27,494 nucleotides of DNA from Candidatus Opimibacter skivensis (GTDB lineage: Bacteria > Bacteroidota > Bacteroidia > Chitinophagales > Saprospiraceae), in the NCBI GenBank assembly GCA_016722045.1, contig JADKGY010000034.1, positions 1 through 27,494 on the forward strand. The letters run 5' to 3'. The notes beneath the pieces are model-generated. The model worked only from the letters and a program-made list of their open reading frames with translations. It was not told the origin of the DNA and did no database searches. The translations under genes and the position numbers were made by a program. Numbering within the stretch: position 1 is the first letter of the stretch; every line of letters begins with the position of its first letter. Positions 18,464 through 27,494 of this stretch are shown piece after piece.

Positions 18464-19914
18464 TCAATACACCATGGTCTGTATCGCATGCGGAAGGATC
18501 ACCGTTTCAATCGCTCTTGAGTCAACATAAAGCTTATAGGTAACAGACTGATCAGTTTGATTCATCACAATAGTAGCCATCTGACCATTCTCATTTAAAA
18601 ACGAAGTACAGAGCAATGCACTTCTGCTGGAGACGGTGCTGACGCGCCTGGCATTTGGGCGAATGAATTTTGAGAAATGACCGATGTAATAGTAAGCAGG
18701 TGTATAAATCAACTGGCCTGTGTGTGTATCTGCATGTACTGGTGCAAAACAAAAATTACCGACATGATTGGGACCACCGGTTTCATCAAGCAGCAGATTC
18801 CAATCCGTCCAGGCCACTGTGCCCCGGTTGAAATCGTTGATCATTGAACGTCCATAGCGCTCCGCATTCGGCCAGTATTGATATCTGGTTGAATCAAATT
18901 TTTCATTACACCCTTCCGTAAAAATCAGATTCTTATCCGGATAGGACGCATTGACCTGGCTTACATTATTGAACATCGGCTCTCCGCCAGTCCATGTTTC
19001 ATACCAATGGAATCCAATCCCCCAGGCATAACGGGCTGCATCGGGATCACTAAAAATAACATCGGCCCGTTGGTTGATCAGATCACGGTTGTGATCCCAC
19101 ACAATATTTTTTATCCCCTAATCCTTCCTTTTTCATCGTGGGGCCTAAAAAGTTTTTTAGAAAATCCCGCTCATCTTCCGCTGTATAAATACAGGACTCC
19201 CATTTCTGCTTTGCCATCGGTTCGTTCTGCACCGTAAGCCCCCATACCAGGATACCGGCATATTCATACGCCTTGATAAACTTCGTGTAGTATAGCGCCC
19301 AGGCGGAATAGAATTCAGGTAATAATTTTCCGCCATGAAGCATATCATGATTACTCTTCATAAATGCAGGCGGGCTCCATGGGCTTACATAGAGAGGGAT
19401 AGTTCCACCAGCCGCTGCTATGATCTTTTTAATTAATGGAATCCTGTATTTAGTATCCTTGTCGATCGCAAATGTTTTCAATGCTGGATCCTCATCAGAT
19501 ACATACGTGTAACTCTCCTTACTGAAATCACAACTGTGTATAGTTGAACGAATCAGTGTATAACCTATGCCTTTTCCCTCATCAAAGTATGATTGTAAAA
19601 ACTCCTGTTGCTTACTTTCAGGCAAAGTAGCAAACACTTCCGCTGTGGCATCAGTTACAGCCCCGCCAATGCCCACGAACGTCTGAAATGTTTTAGCCGG
19701 ATGAACAAATATCGCCACTTCTGTTTCCGGTGGTTGACCTGCATCCTGAAAGACTAGGGTATCTGAAGGTGTGAGGCGTAAATCAGTGCTGTCAGGCAGT
19801 TGTATAGATCACAGCCTTCCCTGTTTGCACATTGTTAGCGACCAGATGTTCCTCATGGGTTGTACAACCGGAAAGAATAAAAACCAATCCTATGATGACA
19901 GTGAATAATTTCAT
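18464..19914 (-). CDS. GH30-family glycoside hydrolase, lipoprotein, two frameshifts
   Basis: It starts at the ATG at 19914 with a lipoprotein signal (MKLFTVIIGLVFILSGC, lipobox LSGC). An indel near 19800 separates this from LPDSTDLRLTPSDTLVFQDA. The TIM-barrel part then begins at FVGIGGAVTDATAE, with YVSPWSPPAFMKSN. The acid/base Glu lies in TVQNEP (codon 19221-19223). A second shift at six T (19107-19112) leads to NIVWDHNRDL, and the nucleophile Glu is in IFTEGCN (codon 18914-18916). A short beta domain ends at the stop at 18464. Length is about 483 residues. GH30 enzymes include beta-glucosidases, beta-1,6-glucanases and xylanases; this one looks closest to the beta-glucosidase/glucanase side. 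It is likely at the cell surface, as last gene of the PUL. Confidence 0.88.
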
Positions 19915-19982
19915 TTATATATATTTTACCATAAAGCTGTCTGAAACAGTCCTTCAGCGAAAGCTAATCTGAAAACAAGATT

Positions 19983-21409
19983 TTACCAAATGAAAGTCCC
20001 AACCGTTTCTGCATGCAAAGATGCTGTGATCCAGCGATCGCCTGCATTGATGTTAAAGGTTTGAAGGTTTGCACTTTCATTGAGTACGATCAATACATTT
20101 TTGCCTTCCGGAGTAAGAAAAGCAACATTGTATAACGTCCCCGGGACATTACTACCTATCCGTACCGAACCCGGCGGAATAAATTTTGCAGCTTGTCCGA
20201 TAATATAATAGCTGACGTTTTTTGTACCGGTTGAGCCATCAATTGTGACAGCTCCTTTGCATTGTGAACATCCGCCCGGTGTATGCGGATTGTATGTCGG
20301 GTCATTGGCCAGATTCCATTCGAGGGCTATCGAACTCCAGTTGCGCATCGTGCCGATGATGACATTCTTCATGTGCCATTTCAGGTTTTCACTGAAGGTC
20401 TCATTCGAGCCTGTCCATTGCTCAGTGAAATACAAAGCTTTGTCCGGATGCGCATCATGCACTGCGGACAATGCACTCACATCTCCTCCATACAGGTGAA
20501 AGGCAGAGCCATCTACAAATGCTTTTGCAGCCGGATCATTAAGGATGCTGATCGGATAATCGGGATTGTCACAGTTGTGATCCCAAATGATAATTTTGTC
20601 GTGATGCCTGCGGCATGGAATGCAGGACCCAGGTAGTCTTTTACGAAATCCCTTTCATTGACAGACGACATGACAAGGCTCGGATTATTACCACCATGTT
20701 GAGGTTCATTTTGCGGCGTTACAGCATCGATAGTGATGCCATGTGATTTCATAGCCTGGATGTACTTCACAAAATAATCAGCGTAGGTATTGTAGTATTG
20801 CGTTTTTAGATTTCCGCCTATGCTACTCTTGTTACTTTTCATCCATGTGGGTGCACTCCATGGTGAGCCCATGATTTTGATTTCAGGGTTGATCGAAAGG
20901 ATTTCTTTTAGCACCGGTATCAAATACAACGTATCTCTCGCGAGACTGAATCGTTGTAACTGTGGATCATCCGTAACCCCTGATGGCAAATCATCATAAC
21001 TAAAAACGACAGGATCCAAATCCGATGCCCCGATGGAAATGCGCAGGTAACTGACATGTATAGAATTGTTTCCGTTTCCAAAAAATTCCTGCAGCAAAGC
21101 TGCACGTTCACTGGCTCCCATTTGGTGCAGCAACATGGCACTGCCTCCCGTGAGCGAGAAACCGAATCCTTCAATAGTTTGAAAAGTCTCTGTAGCATTA
21201 ATCTCAATGACAGGATAACGATTGTCTTTTGCAGTTGCAAAATCAAATCCTTTGTTGTTGTACAGCAGGTTGATGCCATTGGCAGATGTCACCCAATTCT
21301 GAACCGGCAGTTCAGCAGGTGTATTCACATCATTGTTCTTGTTACACCCGAAAAAGCCAAGTACGAGTAAGGCAACTAGACAGATATACATTCCGGAATT
21401 GATTTTCAT
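19983..21409 (-). CDS. Second GH30-family glycoside hydrolase, lipoprotein, one frameshift
   Basis: A lipoprotein signal (LVALLVLGFFGCNKN, lipobox Cys at about residue 22) opens the protein at 21409. The barrel starts at QTIEGFGFSLTGGSAMLL; GSPWSAPTWMKSN and TPQNEP follow, with the acid/base Glu codon at 20705-20707. The frame breaks at four T (20594-20597). Adding one base gives KIIIWDHNCDN and the nucleophile Glu in YFTEQWTGSN (codon 20421-20423). The C-terminal beta domain ends TVGTFIW at 19983. Restored length is about 475 residues. It differs clearly from the other GH30 in the loops around both catalytic glutamates. The two enzymes may split the work between linkage positions or between internal and terminal cleavage. 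Confidence 0.88.
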
Positions 21410-21455
21410 AGCTATTATTTAATTCAGCCCCAGGGATATGCCCTGATCTCGCGTA

Positions 21456-22926
21456 TCAGTATCCCGGATTTTGAGTCAGGTTTGAATTTTTATCCAACTC
21501 CGCTTGTGGTATAGGCCAGAAGAGTCGATTCTCATCCAGGTGATACCCGAGAGAAGCACCTCCTACACCTTTTGCATTATTCATGACTTCAATAGCACGA
21601 CCTGTCCGTTTGAGGTCAAACCAACGAATGCCTTCGAAAGCAAGTTCAAGACGACGTTCTTTTCAATAGCCAGACGCATATCAGCTTGCGATGTGGCAGA
21701 TGTTGGATGCAGATGGACACGTGTACGGATTTGATTGACTAAGTCCGCTGCAGTTCCTGTATTGCCTAGTTCATTCTCTGCCTCAGCTTTCAATAAAAGA
21801 ATATCAGCCAAACGAATGAAAATATAATTCTGAGCACCATCTCCACCCGAAATTGCGCCATTTGTTGATAAACGGATACGCGGTCTGCGGCCAATGAGCA
21901 TCTGACCACAATCCGGATACATTGTCAAAAAAGATAGATGCATTTTTGCGGATCACATCATTCTCCGCATCAAAAGCAGCCACAAGGTCATTGGATGGAA
22001 GATTAAATTTTTTCCAATCCTTGCCCCTGAATATCGTCACTCCCCAGTTGCCATCAGAAGGGCCACCGGTGTAATTGATTTCAAAATGGACTCAGCTGAG
22101 TTTTCAACAGAGTTGTCCCACAGTCTGTCAAATGTTGGAAGTAAAGAATATCCACCTGAGATAACTGCATCACAATATTGATTGACTTTTGACCAATCAT
22201 GAGGTTCTTTCGTGGCATACACTTTGGCTAGTACTGCATTCACCGCGCCGACGGTAGCAAATCCTTTATCCGTAGCCGTAACACGAACACGTGTGAGAGC
22301 CGTTTCCAAATCAGCGATAATCTGGGTATAAACTTCTGCTGTCGATGATCGTGCGGGAAAATTTGCGCATAGATCTCCGGAAGCTTTTCGGCACTGATCG
22401 AAGTCACCTCCTGCAATTGCAATGGCACATCACCCCATAACTGAACCAACTGGAAATACATGAAGGCGCGAATGAAAGAAGCCTCACCGATAATTTCATT
22501 TTCCGGCTGGGTGTCAGATCAGGATCAGTCACCTCTTCTGCATTGTTGATGATGTTGTTCACTTTACCAATTGTTGAATAGAGATAGGCCCAATCCCGGC
22601 TGACATTCCGGTTGACTGCATCCAATTGGTAATCATCGATTTGAAAATTGTCCGGATTGTCACCTCCTGCATAAGCATCATCAGCCTGTGCATCACCATT
22701 GACATAATAGTCCAGTTGATAATATTCATTCTTGAAATCTCCACATGCACCGGCCAATGCAGCTTCGAGCTCTGAGGCAGATTTAAAAATAAACGGAATC
22801 AGCCCCGGTATTGGCTACAGCGATACTCTGTGAATGCGGCTCGAGTTCAAGAAAAGAATCGCATGAATAAAAAGCGATCAGGAGCGTGAAGAAAAGGAAC
22901 GGTATATATTTTTTCATGGTGTTCAT
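21456..22926 (-). CDS. SusD/RagB-family glycan-binding lipoprotein, multiple frameshifts
   Basis: The start is the ATG at 22926 or 9 bases later (MNTMKKYIPFLFF), with a lipobox FYSC and then DSFLELEPHSQS, a SusD-typical start. In the middle, ALAGACGDFKNEYYQLDYY, RDWAYLYSTIGKVNNIINNA, the TPR-like helices and FIRLADILLLKAEAENELG are all in family order but in different frames. The C-terminus RLFWPIPQAELDKNSNLTQN followed by PGY and the stop at 21456 is the classic SusD ending. About six or more indels split the gene into short frames. It would hold the glycan over the SusC channel at the outer surface. It starts directly after the SusC stop. Confidence 0.88.
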
Positions 22927-22929
22927 GTT

Positions 22930-25851
22930 TTAAAATTCTACATTGACGCCAAAGGTAAGTGTGCGCGATTGCGGATAGGGTACCATAATCAATTCCAAGT
23001 TCGGTAGCGCTTTGGCCAAAGGCATTCACCTCAGGATCAAAACCACTGTACTTTGTAAAGGTTAATAAATTCTGCCTGTTATGTATACAGATAACTTTTG
23101 AAGTTTCAAATGACGAAGGCTTTTCGCATTGATATTGTATGCAGGCGTTGCTGATTTCAATCGAAGGTAAGAACCATCTTCAACAAAACGAGGTTGAGTT
23201 ACCCGCGTTGGCTCCACACATTACCGCCGCCTGCTCTGGGTATATCCGTATTGCGATTGTCGGGCGTCCAACGATTGAGACCGCAGACGGATTGATTCTT
23301 ACTGTCAAACTTACCTTCAAGGTCAATACGTGTCGCGTGAAAATATCATTGCCCCTGACTGCCCTGGAAAAATAAATCCAACCCAAAATTTTTCCATGTC
23401 AGTGGAGTAGTCCGATCCATAGGTGAAGTCCGGTTGCCATCACCGATGATCGTGCGATCACCGGATCGGGCGTCCCAGTGCCATTCGTCATACGAACATC
23501 AAATTACCTGTCTCAGGATCCACCCCTCTGAAATATATCCATAGAATGTACCGAGTTGGCGTTCCTTCCCGCACAATCGAAACTTTTATCCGATTATTAC
23601 TGAGTCCTTCCGAAATAGTAGACTTCCGTGTAATCAATACAAGCGCTTTGTTTTATTGAATGATATGATTAAAATCTTAACTCCAATGCAAAGTACCTGT
23701 AGTGTTGATCGTGGACACATTAGATTCGATTCCTGATTTCCAAATTCTCCGGCGTTCGTCTGAATGGTGGTGATGGGAAGGGAATTGGAAAGCTGCACGT
23801 TCAGCAACACATATTTGTTTTTATAGTACGCATCAGCTGTGAAATTGAATCGTCCCTTACAAAGCACAATGTCAAGACCGATGTTGGATTGTGTAGTAGT
23901 TTCCAGTTCAGGTCGGGATTGCCATATGTCCCTTCACTGGGGGGCCGGAAAGTGGGTTGGTAGCTGCACGTCTGTAATAAGACCACAAGGCCATAACGGG
24001 CATAATTTGGAATACCTTCCTGGTTACCATTCGCACCCCATCCCACACGCAGCTTCATGTCACAAGTCGCATCGATGGACTTCAAAAGGCTCGTCTGAGA
24101 TACGTCCAACCAAAGGAGAGAATGATGGCATCTTGCCCCAGGGATTTGCGAGCTTGGACAGACCGTCTCTCCGAAGTGAAGCGGTGAGCAGGTACCTGCT
24201 TTTGTAACCTTACATCACGCGACCAAAAAGAGGCCAATGGCCACTCCAGGACGTCTGTGGAACCCGGTGATCACATTTACCGCATTCAACGTTTGCACTG
24301 AAGTATCATCAGGGGTAATCGGTACCATACAGGAATGAGTCACTCCATCTTGATTTTTGGATACCTGCTGCCGGCGAGAAAGACAGGATGTTGATCATTA
24401 AGATATCCGTACTGATTAGCTGTGTTTTCCCAAAAGCCAGATCATGCTATTAGATTTGTCGGCTTGTACCTATACCGTTTGATTGCAGCCATAATTAGTT
24501 TTGAATGGATCTAGTTAATCCCACTGGTGCGCATTGATATCAGCTCAAAATTGGTCTTAAGAGAAAAGCCTTTGAAAATTTTCCTTCACGCATTTACTTT
24601 CCAAGCAAGTGGTTATCTACGCTTCCTGATCAGGGACGAACATATAAGCGATTAGATTTTCCCACTTGCGACGGTTGAAATGGATTGGATCATATTGTCC
24701 GCTTCCATTTTGCCTGTAGATGTGGAGAAATGGGGGTGTGTTGAGCGCGGTCGCTTGATGACCACCGCGGACACTTCTAGGCTGTCAGATTAGACATCTT
24801 TTGGACTTGGGCGCAACATGTTCAGGCTGACACCGAGGTTCAACCAATCTGTTGCCTTGTTATCGAGATTTAAGCGCAATGAATAGCGGTCAAAACTGGC
24901 GGGTTTTACAATGCCTGTTTGATTCAGATAATTAGCGAAATCAGATAGCGCGTGATAGATGTACCCCCAAGAAATGAAAGTTGTTAGCTCTGATTTGTGC
25001 CATAGCCAAAAAAGTCTCATCCACCAGTTAGTATGTGCTGTTGCCGATGGGTCGATGGTACCGGGAATGGTCTCATTGATTAAATCACGGTATTGTTTGT
25101 ACTCAGTGTCTGGATAGTTTTGCGGATATCAGATACACCATAATAGGCATTAAATGAGATGGTGGATTTTCCTTCAACTCCGTTTGGTGGTGATGAGCAC
25201 CACACCATTAGCTGACACGCGCTCCGTATATAACACGCGGAGGATGCATCTTTCAACACTGACATTGAAGCTATATCCGAAAGTTCAATCCGCGTATATC
25301 GGTGGTAGGAATTCCATCCACTACATAGAGAGTGGTTCATTACCTGCCAACACCCAAGTTGGTACCTCTCACTCTTACGGCAATATCGCCGCCTGGCTTG
25401 CCTGAAAGCTGAGTCACCTGGACACCGACGCTTTACCCTGAAGGGCTTCGGCAGCGGAAACCGTCGGGCGATTCTTTATAGTCTCTTCTCCGATAGAGAC
25501 TGCAGCGGTAGTGGTCTGCTTTTTTACTGCGCCGCTGTCCCGGCAATTCACCATTTCGTTTTCGAACCTACCCCAGCGATCAGCGGCGACATCCAATCTG
25601 AGATCGGCCGTTAATGTCTACTACAACTTGTTCCGAGACCTGTATACGTGCAAATACAATCTTGCCTTCTTTAGCGTTGAGCGTATACATCCCATCAGGA
25701 TCGCGTAGTCGTCCCGAGGCTTGTGCCTCTGAAGTATACCGCGGCTCGAGTGTTGGTTCTCCTGTCGACTCCGTCACTTTTCCCGGTGACCTATTAGCAG
25801 CAAACTGATGGCGAGTGAGATGCAAAGAAGAGTGTATAAGATTCTGATCAT
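22930..25851 (-). CDS. SusC/RagA-family TonB-linked outer membrane transporter, heavily frameshifted
   Basis: It starts at the ATG at 25851 (MIRILYTLLCISLAISLLL, a signal peptide). A carboxypeptidase-regulatory-like domain (DPDGMYTLNAKEGKIVFARI) is followed by ETIKNRPTVSAAEALQGKAS and DIASMSVLKDASSA, the plug signatures of SusC. Then come GVEGKSTISFNAYYGVSD and barrel strands to a C-terminus of TFGVNVEF and a stop at 22930. More than a dozen indels split it into frames of 60-100 residues, though the order and spacing of motifs are those of one protein of about 970 residues. It would import oligosaccharides with energy from TonB. The only break against SusD is a few bases, the usual SusC-SusD arrangement. 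Confidence 0.88.
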
Positions 25852-25926
25852 AAAATCGTGATTAAATTGAAAAAGTGTATCGTCAACCTGCTGAAAGCAG
25901 GAAGAAAACAGATGGAGATTTACCTG

Positions 25927-27494
25927 TTATCCCCGGTTTTCTACACTCAGGTCATCATCTTTAGAAGAAAGTGGTGAACGGACGAAAGAAGTACTCCGTT
26001 CACCGCTGTATTGACGCGAAATACTTACCGTACTAATACAGCCGACCATGGCTGAACCATCATAGGCAGCAGACAAATCCACTGATATGGTCATTGTCTC
26101 TGATGTGCCGTCGTTAACATAACTCATGACCTCATATTGGTTGGTGGTCAGACCGCCATTTGGTGCATTCGCACCATCTGCTGTTCTCTCCACCATAACC
26201 CTTATAGAATCAATGAAGGCAGCTCTGTGTTTTCATTGGTGACTTGAATTAAGGACGACCTGAGGTGGTGCAACTGGTACAAAACCCAGGTATGAGTAGC
26301 GGAACCAAATGCAGCACCATTACCACTCACTGCCAGTTCAACGTTATCAAAACAGCAGCCAATGAGGATCACCCATATAACCATCATTGCGGAAAGGCAT
26401 CTCATTTGTTTGTACTGATATGGATCCATCGGCATTGAAAGATAAACTCATCATTCGGATCGCATGACCAGTCATCAGTTCCCGTTGTACTTCCATCCAG
26501 AAAAGCCGGAGGAACTAGCCTGCAATCTTTGCTTCCTAATGGGTCCACGAAAATGGCGTTCTCCGTTTTTGACTTTCCCATGCGGCACCTGATCAGGTCG
26601 GTCTCTGTGTCATCTCGCCACAAATATAGTGGTTGAAGTCTACTGAAATTAGGCAGTACCATTTCCTTTGTTACCTGTGCCGAAGGCACTACTGAAACAG
26701 ACCTGAAGTTGTATGGTGTGTACAGGGTTTTGCTTCAGAGGAAGTCGCACCATCTCCAAAATCAATGGTATGTGGTTACTTCTTAGGAAGATTATGGTAA
26801 ACTGTTGCAGTCTTTTGAGCGACATCGCGCACAAACCAACTACCGGAGTTCGTCACCAGGATTGTCATATTGGACCAAGTGTTGCTTAAAAATACGCATC
26901 ATCATTGCCAGATGTGTTTCCGCCAAATTTATATTTAGATTCCAGGATCGAGGTATCCGTGGTTCCGCTGAGGATTTGATGATGTCCAGCGTTGCGACAA
27001 TTGAGCGGCACGCCTTCAGCACATCTGTGCCAATTACCACGGGCAGCCAACCGAAAGCCCAGACCGGATACTGTCAGCGTAGTACCGCCAGTTGAGGTAT
27101 GCACGCCATCCGCAAAGCCGATTGATCATCCCACCCGGACCTAGAAATTCGTAGCATTAGTAACAAACATAGATTGGAATTGTCAAATACCCGCCTTCGG
27201 TCGGAAGTCTCCGTTGATTGTAGGTATAACTGCTGCCGCTCCGCATCCAAAGATGAATTCATCATTCATCGACCGTGGACGGATTGACGATATCTGGTTT
27301 GTCTGCCCTAGTCCCCACCAAACTGTTGATCTGTCGGTAGGACCAACTTCCAATGGCCAACGGCCCGGACTTACTATGCGCAATAACCCAGGTTTTAGTG
27401 CCGGTACCTGCCAATATAATGGAGTTAACTTGCTCGGTATTTGCGAGTGTAACCTGCCGGGTTAAATGTCGAATCTGTTCCTTTAGCAGCCGTC
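25927..27494 (-). CDS. PKD-domain surface glycan-binding-like protein, partial and heavily frameshifted
   Basis: The gene runs in from the right edge, so the N-terminus is missing. A first module carries GTKTWVIAHSKSG and VGPTDRSTVWW, then MNDEFIF (about 27250-27274). A PKD repeat follows with the typical TIDFGDGATSSEAKPC (about 26730-26769). A second module near 26440-26580 has DPLGSKD, DDWSCDPNDEFIF and later NGAAFGSATHTW and TNQYEVMSYVNDGTSETMTI. This double W...NDEFIF layout around a PKD domain is seen in proteins of Bacteroidota beta-glucan loci that sit with SusC/SusD. The true stop is uncertain because of indels; 25927 is the first stop in the last readable frame. It is probably a lipoprotein that binds glycan at the surface. 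Confidence 0.65.

Noticed and set aside
21430..21444. CAGGG-ATATG-CCCTG hairpin between SusD and GH30
   Set aside because: A five-base stem is too short to call a terminator or attenuator; may be chance.
22930..25851. SusC as a decayed pseudogene
   Set aside because: Motif order, spacing and both termini are preserved, and the indel style is the same as in neighbouring genes, which points to read errors.

Overview
The window looks like a draft contig from a Bacteroidota bacterium, most likely of the Chitinophagaceae/Saprospiria type. The evidence is an adjacent SusC/SusD pair with lipoprotein glycoside hydrolases, YCF48 and fibronectin-like secreted modules, a seven-membrane-segment AraC regulator, a TIR/TolB-like/TPR protein, AT-leaning composition and almost no Shine-Dalgarno signals. 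All 22 genes I can support lie on the minus strand, so transcription runs from high to low coordinates. No tRNA, rRNA, CRISPR array or transposase was recognised.

Layout from left to right. 1-4084: the N-terminal part of a GMC oxidoreductase, a DUF4185-like secreted protein, two VOC-fold proteins and a CPBP membrane protease, separated by intergenic stretches rich in short repeats. 4096-5180: a secreted alpha/beta hydrolase-fold protein whose nucleophile position holds Phe. 5255-8737: an overlapping cluster of a CPA-type antiporter, NhaA and a membrane AraC regulator. 9057-11480: small soluble proteins (YdeI-like, NTF2-like, SRPBCC) around a second AraC regulator. 11517-16987: a large secreted YCF48/C25-like protein and a TIR-membrane-TolB/TPR protein. 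17056-18396: a GDSL-type esterase and a methyltransferase. 18464-27494: a polysaccharide utilisation locus (PUL) transcribed as PKD/glycan-binding-like protein, SusC, SusD, GH30, GH30. The surface proteins would bind and import a glycan that the two GH30 lipoproteins trim. GH30 with a PKD protein suggests a beta-glucan with beta-1,6 linkages such as laminarin or pustulan (inference).

Data quality shapes the annotation. Many genes are split by one-base frameshifts. Wherever I could resolve the site exactly, a homopolymer is one base short (3910-3916, 4301-4304, 7363-7366, 8595-8599, 14645-14649, 16313-16319, 19107-19112, 20594-20597). Damage is worst at the left end and from about 21.6 kb to the right end. 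I read these as sequencing or assembly errors and give merged gene coordinates.

The most interesting items are the TIR-TM-TolB-TPR protein, the C25-like protein that lacks the usual catalytic His motif, the hydrolase without its serine, the two-GH30 PUL and a composite intergenic repeat present in three places.
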